This document shows, piece by piece, positions 1 through 7,755 of a stretch of DNA of 64,000 bases (position 1 is its first letter; the number at the start of each line of letters is the position of its first letter). Where the stretch lies: the NCBI RefSeq assembly GCF_013214175.1, contig NZ_JABSPA010000001.1:49589-113588 (forward strand). Direction: 5' to 3'. The notes beneath the pieces were generated by a model. That model was given only the letters and a program-made list of their open reading frames with translations. It made no database searches and was not told where the DNA came from. The position numbers were made by a program, and so were the translations under genes. The stretch is from Colwellia sp. (GTDB lineage: Bacteria > Pseudomonadota > Gammaproteobacteria > Enterobacterales > Alteromonadaceae).

Positions 1-264
1 ATTAGCGGGGGAATCTTAGATAAAACGGTTGTTTTTAATACTATCTGTATGTATACAAACAATAAAACATCAATATTTTAATTATGGTAAATATTGAAAA
101 AATGTTAAATTAATTAACTTCTAGTTAACTTGTTGGCATGTTCGAGGGGGTTTTCTAGGTTGAAAGTAACTCGACTGATGAAATTTCAAACAATATCACC
201 TTGTTATTTTCTTTTAGGGTATGTTACCTTTATTGTATTCAATATACATTTTTGTGAGTTAAAT

Positions 265-648
265 ATGAATAAAACAACATTATTAACGGCTGCTTTAATA
301 GCGGGTATCGTTGTTGCCTTTAGTTATAGTTTTTTAGGTGATGACGTCGATTCGGCGAAAACCCAGCAACGCCCATCTCAAGAGAAAGCTGAAGTTCTGC
401 AGGTAAAAGAGCAACCGGCTTCATTGAGTAATGAAACTAAACCAGTGACCTTAGCGAGTGATACTAAGTCTGAGCAAAAAACGCCTTTGGTGGATGAAAA
501 TAGCTATGTAAGAAACGCGCCACCACCGCCTATTAGCTCAAATAAATCAAAAGATGGTCGTTACACTACACCTCAAGCCCATGGCCATGAAGAAGTAGCC
601 AACAATCAGAAAAAAAATGCACCACCGCCACCAACAGGGGCGAACTAA
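265..648 (+). CDS. Small membrane-anchored proline-rich protein, unknown function
   Basis: A 127-residue protein of unrecognised family. Residues about 4-24 form one hydrophobic segment (LLTAALIAGIVVAF core), either a signal anchor or an uncleaved signal peptide. The rest is a charged, low-complexity tail rich in Lys, Glu, Ser and Pro. The motif NAPPPP occurs twice, once mid-tail and once five residues before the end, separated by a basic stretch with HGH. The ATG at 265 is chosen because the reading frame before it is not typical coding sequence and the hydrophobic segment follows directly; the upstream GTGAG is only a weak ribosome site. The tail probably lies in the periplasm. It is followed by a bidirectional terminator shared with the convergent protease gene. 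Function unknown. Confidence 0.6.
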   Translation: MNKTTLLTAALIAGIVVAFSYSFLGDDVDSAKTQQRPSQEKAEVLQVKEQPASLSNETKPVTLASDTKSEQKTPLVDENSYVRNAPPPPISSNKSKDGRYTTPQAHGHEEVANNQKKNAPPPPTGAN

Positions 649-678
649 ACAATTGCTGTTAACTATTACCGTTGATAA

Positions 679-711
679 TAAAAATCCCTAACTTTGTTTA
701 GGGATTTTTAT
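679..711. terminator. Bidirectional rho-independent terminator
   Basis: Stem AAAAATCCCTAA / TTAGGGATTTTT with a short loop, A-rich before and T-rich after. It separates the convergent proline-rich protein gene and protease gene. Confidence 0.85.
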
Positions 712-727
712 ATGAACCTTAAATATT

Positions 728-2881
728 CTATGGCTGTGCGTTTAGCGTAACACCTGAAAAGCTCGAATAAGCTTTTAACCCAATATAGACGGTTTCACCA
801 GCGCCTAATTGCACTGAACAAGTTTCATTGTTGCCGCTTTTATAGGGACGACAACTATAACTATTTGTTGTAGGTTGACCGGTTTTACTGGTATATAAAT
901 CGGCATCACCACTACCACCAGCAGTGTTAACCGTTACGGTTTCAGCTGTTTGTGCGGTATAAGTGTATTGTAGCCAGTTTCCTGTTGTTGCGGCTAAGCC
1001 CGTTTTTGGAAAATCACTAGGCGTAGAGACCGTATTAGTGGCAACTAGCGAAGCGCCGCTATAAGCACTGTAGCCAATCAACTTAATATATACTCTGCCA
1101 GCACTGGCTAACTGCACATCACAGCTTTCATTATTGCCACCAACAAACGGACGACAATCATAATCACTTTTGGTGGGGATAGTACCTTTTTTCACATAAA
1201 GATCAGCATCTCCTGTACCGCCACTTAGTTGTACATCAACACGAGTATTTACTTGTGTGGTATCAATATAAAATACTTGCTCATAATCTTTTGCGCCGGC
1301 AAGGCTTGATAAGACAATACCTGATGTTAAACCGCCATTACCACTAGTGTTTACGGCAACTGCAAGTGTGTCAGTATTGGTTGCGCCACCATTATCAGCC
1401 ACAGTTAGTGATACATTATAAGTACCACTACTGCTGAAAGTATGTTGCACTTGATCGCCAAACGCTGAACTACCATCACCAAAGTTCCATTGGTAATCAG
1501 TAATTGAACCGTCGGTATCTGAAGAGCCAGCGCCATCAAAATTACAAGTTAACTCAGTACAGTTTTTAGAAATAATTGCCACTGGTGGCTGATTAGTACC
1601 ACCGCCGCCGTTATCACCAACAGGCACTGTATTACCAAAAATACTGGCAACTTGTGGCCATATTTTATCAATTCTTACCCCTTGGTTTTCACAGCCACCA
1701 AAGTGATGTAAGGCAATTACATTATTTGAACTGCTTGCCAGTACAGGTGAACCTGAAGAGCCACCAATAGTGTCACAGAAATACCCAGTATCTGTACCTG
1801 TAGCTCGACCATTGGCAGAAACCACATCTATTTGGCATAAACCACCACTGTTTTGATCGCTTTGAATAGACAATTCTTTCGGATTACCTGAGCCATGCTG
1901 AGGAATATAAATGAGCTCGCCTTGGGCTGGGCTTCTGACATCGAGGCCAAAGTAACCAAAACCGGCAATACTGGCGAAGTTATTAACTGTAAACAATGCG
2001 TAATCTAGGTTGTAGTCTGTTTTAAGTAGAGATTGACCGGTGACTTTTACAACAGAATCTAGCGTACTGCCGTCACAAGAGGTATGTTGGTAATTAAACC
2101 ATATTTCAGTATCTTGCAATCTTGCTTCATTATCTAAACAATGGTTGTTAGTGAATAAATGATTGCCTGAGCCAACGCGCCAACCAGTACATAAACCACT
2201 ACCAGCCATTAATAAACGGGCAACAGGGCGGGTACGTTCATACTCTATCGGGTTACTTGATGCCCAACATTGCACATCTTTACGTTCATTAACACCACAC
2301 GTTGATTCAATGCCAATATCTGATGACATATCGATATTACCTTGCACTTGCAGGCTATTAATTAATTCAGAGTCATTTGTTGGCAAATCATTTTCAGTAC
2401 CTGCTTTATAGCTATCAATCACTAATTGATGTGAAGGCAACCACTGTACATTCACGGGAAGTACAAGCTTAACCAGCGCTTTTTCACCAAATACAGACAT
2501 TGCTGAAAATTGCACAGTGCCATTTTCACCTTTTAAGGTATTAAAAGTTCTTGGGGTATTTGTTGCATTATCATAACGATAAACTTCACTACCATCTTGG
2601 CTCGACACTAATACATAAGCACCATTGGGTATATTAAATACCTTAAAGTGCACCTTAATAAAACTTGCCCCTGCGCTTTCAATGGTAAATTCTTGCACTC
2701 TTTCAGCTGAATTCTCGGCATTTATTGATAACTGAGTCGATTGGTTAGGGTTAAAATTTACATCTGCAGATTTATGATCAGCAATAATTACGGGGGTGTT
2801 GCTTGTAGGGGAGACTTCATTAGCAACGACAGAATTACTAACAAAAAGACATAGCCCAAGTGTGGTAAATAATGTTTTCAT
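728..2881 (-). CDS. Secreted trypsin-like serine protease with PKD and two PPC domains
   Basis: Predicted exported serine endopeptidase of 717 residues. An N-terminal signal peptide (about 1-20) is followed by a pro-region and a chymotrypsin-fold domain. Its triad can be read as His247 (TNNHC), Asp293 (NLDYALF) and Ser376 (GGSSGSP). The GxSGSP form resembles lysyl or glutamyl endopeptidases rather than GDSGGP trypsins. A PKD domain follows at about 430-510 (FGDG and a YNVSLTV-type strand), then two PPC domains (about 525-610 and 620-717), each with DADLY and a Cys pair (CRP..., ...SC). PPC domains are commonly removed after secretion in marine gammaproteobacterial proteases. The role is probably breakdown of extracellular protein. 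It is divergent from the amidohydrolase gene at 3198 across 316 bp. Exact substrate specificity cannot be read. Confidence 0.88.
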   Translation of the reverse strand: MKTLFTTLGLCLFVSNSVVANEVSPTSNTPVIIADHKSADVNFNPNQSTQLSINAENSAERVQEFTIESAGASFIKVHFKVFNIPNGAYVLVSSQDGSEVYRYDNATNTPRTFNTLKGENGTVQFSAMSVFGEKALVKLVLPVNVQWLPSHQLVIDSYKAGTENDLPTNDSELINSLQVQGNIDMSSDIGIESTCGVNERKDVQCWASSNPIEYERTRPVARLLMAGSGLCTGWRVGSGNHLFTNNHCLDNEARLQDTEIWFNYQHTSCDGSTLDSVVKVTGQSLLKTDYNLDYALFTVNNFASIAGFGYFGLDVRSPAQGELIYIPQHGSGNPKELSIQSDQNSGGLCQIDVVSANGRATGTDTGYFCDTIGGSSGSPVLASSSNNVIALHHFGGCENQGVRIDKIWPQVASIFGNTVPVGDNGGGGTNQPPVAIISKNCTELTCNFDGAGSSDTDGSITDYQWNFGDGSSAFGDQVQHTFSSSGTYNVSLTVADNGGATNTDTLAVAVNTSGNGGLTSGIVLSSLAGAKDYEQVFYIDTTQVNTRVDVQLSGGTGDADLYVKKGTIPTKSDYDCRPFVGGNNESCDVQLASAGRVYIKLIGYSAYSGASLVATNTVSTPSDFPKTGLAATTGNWLQYTYTAQTAETVTVNTAGGSGDADLYTSKTGQPTTNSYSCRPYKSGNNETCSVQLGAGETVYIGLKAYSSFSGVTLNAQP

Positions 2882-3197
2882 TTAAGTTCCTTTCACATTT
2901 TTTGAGTTAGCATTGGTACCTCTCCTACCCAATGCTCGATTAAAACCAAATAAACTATAGTACTAAATTAACATTGTGATCACATTTTATTAACGTTACC
3001 GTAATATGTATAAAAATTATTTGAAGACAAAAAGTATCGTTGCTTGATTACAACTCAGCAGTACTTAAATCTTGATTCCTCATAACCTTTAGGTATGACC
3101 TTGATAAGGTTTGTTAATTGCTTGCTCTATTTCGCTATGTTCTTATTTATGGTCTGTCTTTTTTTTAGGCAACAAAAAACATACTGGAGATAAAAAA
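2882..3197. other. Divergent promoter region with a 7-bp inverted repeat
   Basis: Non-coding AT-rich spacer between two divergent genes for secreted proteins. It contains an inverted repeat GCATTGG (2910-2916) / CCAATGC (2929-2935), which would lie in the 5' leader of the protease mRNA about 30 nt before its start. No clear promoter consensus was assigned. Confidence 0.4.
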
Positions 3198-4505
3198 ATG
3201 ATAAAAAAAAATACTCTTTTTAAATGTTGTTATTCCTTTGTTCTGTCTATTACATGTGCTCAAGTCTATGGCGAAAGTGAAAACTTAGTTTCTTTCACTC
3301 AGGGTACTATCCCTGTACTCATTACTGCGCCGCACGGTGGTAGTTCACAGCCAGATAATGTCAGTATTAGAACCGGTACGAATATGCAAGGGGTTACGGT
3401 TGAAGACTTTAATACGGTAAAAGATAGCTGGACTAAAGGTATCGCCCAAGATATTCAAGCTAAATATGAACAAAAATATGGTGGTATCCCTTATATCGTC
3501 ACAGCTGAGTTTCATCGTAAATATATTGATGCTAACCGCCCAGAACATCAAGCTTATGAAAGCCAAGCTGCACAGCTTTATTATGATAGCTATCAAAGTA
3601 AAGTTGTTGAATATATTAAGGAAATAAAACAAAAGTTCGGCAAGGGAGTCTTATTAGATATTCATGGTCAAGCACTGCAACCAGATAAAATTATTCGAGG
3701 AACCCGAAATGGAATCTCGGTGCAAAACTTGGTCGCTGAACATGGTTGGGATTCGATTGTCGGTGGTAATGGCTTCTTTGGTTTATTATCCCAGCAAGGC
3801 TTTACGGTTGAACCTGAAAATTCACATATTCCGACTACTTCCGATCCAACGCCTGAAGGTGCTTTAAGTGGCGGTACTACCCTAAAACATAATGGTAGTC
3901 ATAATTTATTAGGTCTAGATGCTATTCAATTTGAGATAGGTAGCAATATTCGCTTTTCAGAAAGTCAAAGAGAGTACTTTAGCGATAATATGGCAGATAA
4001 CATTAATACCTTTATGACTAATTATTTTTGTAATGACAATGTTGCTACTTTCCCTTGCTCCCCGGCAGCTGTGTTAATTGATTTTGATTATAAAGGATAT
4101 TATGAGTCTAATGACTGGAGCAACTCAGGTGCGGTAGATAACTTCCCATCTAAAGGGCTTAGTAAGTCTCGATATACTAACAGCGAAGGTGAAAATACTA
4201 GCTGGAGTACAACGGTTGATCAAACGGGTACATACCATGTTTATGCTTGGTGGACTAATACCAAGTCAAGCGGCTCTTCATATAACCGAGATGGCTCGGC
4301 TGAATATGTTATTTCAACCGGAACTAATAACTTAGTAGTCACTAAAGATCAAAATAGCATAGGTGGCCAATGGGTATCTCTTGCGGCTATGCAAGTACAA
4401 AAGGGGGAAACTATCAAAGTAAGTCTTACTCGAGAGCATGATGGTGATGAAGGCTCTGCAACCGTAGCGGATGCCATGAAAGTAATTTGGGGTGGCATCC
4501 AGTAA
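3198..4505 (+). CDS. Secreted N-formylglutamate amidohydrolase-like protein with golvesin-like C-terminal domain
   Basis: 435 residues from the ATG at 3198, which has a GGAG ribosome site about 10 nt upstream and puts the signal peptide (about 1-25, ending near VYG) at the N-terminus. Residues about 35-280 look like the N-formylglutamate amidohydrolase / zinc-carboxypeptidase-like fold: TAPHGG near residue 46, EFHRKYIDANRP, LLDIHGQ and a late QFEIGS. The His and Glu positions would form a metal site. Residues about 295-435 resemble a golvesin or Xly carbohydrate-binding domain (YYESNDW, WSTTVDQTGTYHVYAWW, VADAMKVIW). A secreted enzyme with a binding module suggests hydrolysis of an extracellular amide or cell-wall-related substrate. 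Family level is fairly sure; the substrate is not known. Confidence 0.75.
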   Translation: MIKKNTLFKCCYSFVLSITCAQVYGESENLVSFTQGTIPVLITAPHGGSSQPDNVSIRTGTNMQGVTVEDFNTVKDSWTKGIAQDIQAKYEQKYGGIPYIVTAEFHRKYIDANRPEHQAYESQAAQLYYDSYQSKVVEYIKEIKQKFGKGVLLDIHGQALQPDKIIRGTRNGISVQNLVAEHGWDSIVGGNGFFGLLSQQGFTVEPENSHIPTTSDPTPEGALSGGTTLKHNGSHNLLGLDAIQFEIGSNIRFSESQREYFSDNMADNINTFMTNYFCNDNVATFPCSPAAVLIDFDYKGYYESNDWSNSGAVDNFPSKGLSKSRYTNSEGENTSWSTTVDQTGTYHVYAWWTNTKSSGSSYNRDGSAEYVISTGTNNLVVTKDQNSIGGQWVSLAAMQVQKGETIKVSLTREHDGDEGSATVADAMKVIWGGIQ

Positions 4506-4614
4506 AGAATTCTGTGTAACTGCCTATTTTAGAATAAATCTTTTAGACAGTCTTTGAATTTAATCATAAATAGATTCAAGGCCGTTTTCCCCGTATTTAA
4601 GGGGGGAGGTTATT

Positions 4615-4896
4615 TTGATAAAGGCTAATTCACAGCTAAATAAGAGCCAAGGTATTACTCAATACATTCCACTTTATGCTGTTAACTCACGGCATAAAGT
4701 GGAATATATCTATAGCTATATAGACATCAAAATAAATCATGCTTCAGCCTTTCTTAAGATGTCTCTCATAATATTTATCTATATTGCCATTAAATTATTA
4801 TGGCTTGCCTATTTAGCTTCTTGCACCCAATACATAAAGTTAGAAGGTAAGTTAGCAAACATCAATCAGTATTTGGTTGACTCTTTTAAACGTTGA
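4615..4896 (+). CDS. Doubtful small ORF with one membrane segment
   Basis: A possible 93-residue protein starting at TTG 4615, supported by an unusually strong purine run (GGGGGGAGG) about 5-8 nt upstream. Residues about 47-70 are hydrophobic (MSLIIFIYIAIKLLWLAYLA) and could be a membrane segment. Against it: a non-ATG start, no recognisable family, and a perfect 14-bp inverted repeat in its first third, which is unusual inside a gene. The ribosome-site purines pair with CCCC just upstream, so translation could be occluded. It could equally be an untranslated leader of the next gene. Confidence 0.25.
   Translation: MIKANSQLNKSQGITQYIPLYAVNSRHKVEYIYSYIDIKINHASAFLKMSLIIFIYIAIKLLWLAYLASCTQYIKLEGKLANINQYLVDSFKR
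4666..4705. repeat. Perfect 14-bp inverted repeat, 12-nt spacer
   Basis: Arms ATTCCACTTTATGC (4666-4679) and GCATAAAGTGGAAT (4692-4705) are exact reverse complements around a 12-nt spacer. There is no T-run after it, so it is not a standard terminator. It could be an operator, an RNA hairpin or a recombination-site arm. Confidence 0.85.
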
Positions 4897-4945
4897 TAGT
4901 ACAAAGATTTAACAATTTAATAATATTAACCACAAGGAAGTAACG

Positions 4946-5689
4946 TTGCGTATTTTAACGCTATTTTTTCTCATACCGACACTTTATATAACCAACGCTC
5001 AAGCTCTAGTTGAACAGCAATATACTCATTACAAGCTCTGGGTTGATTGTAAGGAAAGAGCTTCAATTGCATTCTACTATGTGGCATCTGAAGACAAGGG
5101 GAATAAGACTAAATATAATTCTTTTTATGATGACCCGAGCTTACCTCAATCTTGTCAGCAATTATCACGTGAAGCCTATAGCCACTACAACGATTTTGAA
5201 TCTAAATACCACAGAGCTCAACTAGCCGCTGCGAACCATTTTGATTTCGACAAGGCCGCATTAAAGGAAGCAAATTTTATGGCAAATGTACTGCCGCAAA
5301 CTTTGCAGTTGAATCGCGGAGCATGGAAAAGAACTGAAGAGTTAGTTGAATGCTACAGAGATAGCTTTGATGTTGTTAATTATGGTGGCGTAATTTGGGG
5401 GACTGATAGTAGGAATGATTTATTCGTTAATAGTCATGGTATTAGAACGCCTGATTATTTTTGGAGGGTATTAGTAGGTGAATATAAAAGTCAAAAATAC
5501 TTCTCTGCTTGGATTGTTCCAAATGCCAACGATGCACGAGCTTCAAAACTTCAGCACTATGCCGTGGGCATAGAGCAATTAATTGCACGTGTGGAATATG
5601 AAGAAATTAAATCACTTCTCAATTCGTTGGAAGTAAAATTTGGCAAAAAGTTTAAATATAATAAGGGGTGCAAAGCATATGTATCATAA
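4946..5689 (+). CDS. Secreted NUC1-type (DNA/RNA non-specific endonuclease) homologue with altered active site
   Basis: 247 residues from TTG 4946, preceded by an AAGGAAG ribosome site. Signal peptide about 1-20 (ends TNAQA). The body follows the NUC1 layout: the expected (D)RGH region is at 88-97, then a metal-site stretch NVLPQ (114-118), NRGAW (123-127) and E131/E132. In active family members the first motif is DRGH or HRGH, with His as general base. Here it reads YHRAQLAAAN, with Gln92 where the His should be and Ala where the Gly should be. The metal-binding Asn and the Arg/Trp after it remain. It is therefore probably catalytically impaired or repurposed, perhaps as a nucleic-acid-binding or inhibitor protein. 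The next gene overlaps it by 11 bp, implying co-translation. Confidence 0.7.
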   Translation: MRILTLFFLIPTLYITNAQALVEQQYTHYKLWVDCKERASIAFYYVASEDKGNKTKYNSFYDDPSLPQSCQQLSREAYSHYNDFESKYHRAQLAAANHFDFDKAALKEANFMANVLPQTLQLNRGAWKRTEELVECYRDSFDVVNYGGVIWGTDSRNDLFVNSHGIRTPDYFWRVLVGEYKSQKYFSAWIVPNANDARASKLQHYAVGIEQLIARVEYEEIKSLLNSLEVKFGKKFKYNKGCKAYVS

Positions 5690-6212
5690 GTCACTTTGGT
5701 TGAGCATATTCATTATTGTTCTATTGTCAGCAGCTTCACATTTTTTAGATTTTGGACACGGTCTTGTCTGGATAGGTTTTGAAACGCCAAAAGACTTTTT
5801 TCTACTGCTTTTGAGGCTACTATTCTTATCCTTAATCGTTGAGCGGGTGGTTGAGCTATATGTCATCTTATATAGAGCACCGGGTAGAGCTAAAGTAGAA
5901 AACGACATATCCCTGGCTATGGGTGATAAGTTGGAGATAGCTAAATTAAGCTTTTATAAAGCAGATACTGCTCGAAAAACGGCATGGGTAGGGTTTAGTT
6001 TGGGTGTCTTAATGGCTGTAGTTGGCATTAGAATTTTTACAGGTATGTTCGACTTCGATGACGCCTCGGCGGTGCAAATAATTATGTTTGACGTTTTTGA
6101 GCTTTTCACCATGGGCGCGTTAATGGCCGGAGGTTCAAAAGGAATTAACCAAATCGTCAGTACAATTGAGTTTTTTGCTCAAAGGCCTAAGTTAATAGCC
6201 GGGTCCAAATAG
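5679..6212 (+). CDS. Four-helix inner-membrane protein, unknown function
   Basis: 177 residues from ATG 5679, chosen because AAGGGG lies 11-17 nt upstream; a start further upstream (5640) would add residues with no ribosome site. Hydrophobic segments at about 7-27, 33-55, 108-130 and 138-158 predict four membrane passes, with a charged cytosolic or periplasmic section (about 60-100) between the second and third. It ends with a basic tail (QRPKLIAGSK). It overlaps the nuclease-like gene by 11 bp, so the two are probably translated together and may work as a pair. No family recognised. It ends convergent to the gene at 6422. Confidence 0.65.
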   Translation: MYHKSLWLSIFIIVLLSAASHFLDFGHGLVWIGFETPKDFFLLLLRLLFLSLIVERVVELYVILYRAPGRAKVENDISLAMGDKLEIAKLSFYKADTARKTAWVGFSLGVLMAVVGIRIFTGMFDFDDASAVQIIMFDVFELFTMGALMAGGSKGINQIVSTIEFFAQRPKLIAGSK

Positions 6213-6327
6213 CTGCAATTTTTTCGATATAACAAGGAAAGCGAACTAGATAAAAAAGTAGCTTAAGTCTGAATGAAATATCTGGATAAAAGCTGAATAG
6301 GGCATTACATAAGAACTGATGTATTCT

Positions 6328-6361
6328 CCCATAACTGGCATTTTTAGGTACCGGTTATGGG
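6328..6361. repeat. Inverted repeat between convergent genes
   Basis: Arms CCCATAACTGG (6328-6338) and CCGGTTATGGG (6351-6361) pair over 11 bp with one G-U position and a 12-nt loop. No T-run follows, so it may slow or end transcription only weakly, or it may be a protein site. Confidence 0.7.
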
Positions 6362-6421
6362 CTTATCAGGCTTACTTATCTATGTCCGCAATTTCACCAG
6401 CCTGTTATTACTCTATTTTAA

Positions 6422-7150
6422 TTAGCCGTACATTAATTTAGTGCGGTAATTAGCGCCAGTTTTACTGTTTACATAGATGCGCCAGCGTCCGCCACGCTTA
6501 ATACCAAAGACACTAGCAGCATGGCCAGTTGCCATGTATTGGCGGGCATCTAACGAGGTACCACCGGTGATGCCTGGGTTATTGGCAATGATGTGCGCGG
6601 AAAGATCCTGTAGTGCTCTGGCCCGAGCATCAAAACGGTTATTTCTATCACGAGCTCGGTAATTTCCTTGTGACTCAAACACCGACTGCAGAAAACTCTG
6701 GCCTGCTGCTGCAACTTGAATGTTGTGATGGACAATAATGAGTTTCTGTGGCGTTTCAAAAACAAGAATGCCGCAACCGTCCACCTGAGCGGTAAAGAAC
6801 AGTTGTGCTTCATGCTTTAATTCAATGGCATAAGCCTGATCTGCACTCCATTGTAAATAATAAGCGCGATCATTAACAAAGTTTCCGGCGGGGGGGCGAG
6901 TTGTTTGCGCCCATAACGCGCTGGTTGGCGCAATTCCGGTATTGTCATAACGAAGAGATATAGGTGTGACTCGGGAGTCAGAATACTGAAAAGATGTTGG
7001 CACACTGCCGTTAAAATTTTCAGTGGATTTTATGGTGTTGCGAAACGGTACACCAGGCGTGGTTACATTTATTCTTAAACGGCTAACCGGGCCACCATTG
7101 AGAAAAGTAACAGGGTTATTTAGAAACTGACGGTATTGAGTATTATCCAT
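6422..7150 (-). CDS. Unknown protein with a Cys-His arrangement like CNF/BLF1 glutamine deamidases
   Basis: 242 residues with no signal peptide or membrane segment, starting with MDNTQYRQF. The central section carries VDGC (Cys126) and, 15 residues on, His141-His142 (LIIVHHN). In cytotoxic necrotizing factor 1 the deamidase pair is Cys866 and His881, also 15 apart, and the Cys follows a Gly in both; BLF1 has a similar SGC motif. The surroundings (strand, GC, strand, His) fit that fold, but overall similarity cannot be shown by eye. The C-terminus is basic, with GIKRGGRWRIYVNSKTG. It stands alone between long non-coding stretches, with no visible secretion genes or immunity partner. It could also be an unrelated papain-like or structural protein. 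Confidence 0.4.
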   Translation of the reverse strand: MDNTQYRQFLNNPVTFLNGGPVSRLRINVTTPGVPFRNTIKSTENFNGSVPTSFQYSDSRVTPISLRYDNTGIAPTSALWAQTTRPPAGNFVNDRAYYLQWSADQAYAIELKHEAQLFFTAQVDGCGILVFETPQKLIIVHHNIQVAAAGQSFLQSVFESQGNYRARDRNNRFDARARALQDLSAHIIANNPGITGGTSLDARQYMATGHAASVFGIKRGGRWRIYVNSKTGANYRTKLMYG

Positions 7151-7615
7151 GATGAACTTCCTTATTTTAGATTAATAACATTTAATTTTTTCATACCTGT
7201 CGTTATTTTTTCAGCTTCGCTGCATAACAAAAAAGTAACGACATCATTGCTGTGAAAATTTTTGGCCCATAATAACTTTTGCCAAATGAGCAACACATTT
7301 ATTACAGGCTTAACATAACAAATGGCCTATTTACTTGGTGAATTACCTCAATAGATAATAAGCAACAAGGCTTTTATTTAACCAATAGTTAACTATTTAT
7401 TAACCGTTAATTGACTATGACACACATCATTACGCAATAAAAGACTAAAAATTAAATATGAAGATAGGAAGGTGGTTGTGCGTGGTCTGTTGATTTTGTT
7501 GGTTTTTATGGTTTAGGCGCGTTTGTTTTAGTAGCTGACGGCGAGGGCGAAGCTTGAGAATAAGGACACTCACCGTTAATCGTTATACTTTTGTAGCCAT
7601 GAGTAAATTTCAGGA

Positions 7616-7685
7616 ATAAAAAACCGCAATTAAGCGGTGTCTTATCATAGCCGGTGCTCTGTCTATAACCAATAATAAAAGTCAC
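7616..7685 (-). repeat. Stem-loop repeat, copy A
   Basis: A 70-bp sequence about 85% identical to 8729-8799. Read on the minus strand it has a first hairpin region (TATAGACAGAGCACCGGCTAT) trimmed by mismatches, then a terminator-like hairpin ACCGC-TTAATT-GCGGT followed by T6. It lies downstream of the VC0807-family gene in that gene's direction. Confidence 0.8.
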
Positions 7686-7688
7686 ATC

Positions 7689-7718
7689 AAAGAGGAAGCT
7701 TCCCGTAATTTCCTCTTT
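7689..7718 (-). terminator. Hairpin downstream of the VC0807-family gene
   Basis: Perfect arms AAAGAGGAA / TTCCTCTTT around a 12-nt loop, 38 bp beyond the stop codon on the minus strand. It has no long T-run itself; the T-run terminator in repeat copy A follows. Confidence 0.55.
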
Positions 7719-7755
7719 GTATTATTTCCCTTCTAAATTACTTACTGCAACTGAT

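Larger units (their letters stand above)
4506..4945. other. Largely non-coding spacer with strong inverted repeats
   Basis: 440 bp between the amidohydrolase and nuclease-like genes. It contains a C4/G4 hairpin (about 4588-4607) whose G-rich arm is the only good ribosome site here, and a perfect 14-bp inverted repeat (4666-4679 / 4692-4705). A doubtful small ORF overlaps both (separate entry). Confidence 0.5.
7151..7755. other. Non-coding accessory spacer
   Basis: About 600 bp of AT-rich sequence between two minus-strand genes, with no supported ORF. Its right part holds stem-loop repeat copy A (7616-7685) and the hairpin 7689-7718 that ends the VC0807-family gene. The rest (7151-7615) would contain the promoter of nothing obvious on the plus strand; nothing else recognised. 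Confidence 0.5.

Noticed and set aside
1..264. Upstream extension of the first gene (GTG at 130 or ATG at 178)
   Set aside because: The extra sequence does not read like coding sequence and would place a second hydrophobic stretch before the signal anchor; no ribosome site.
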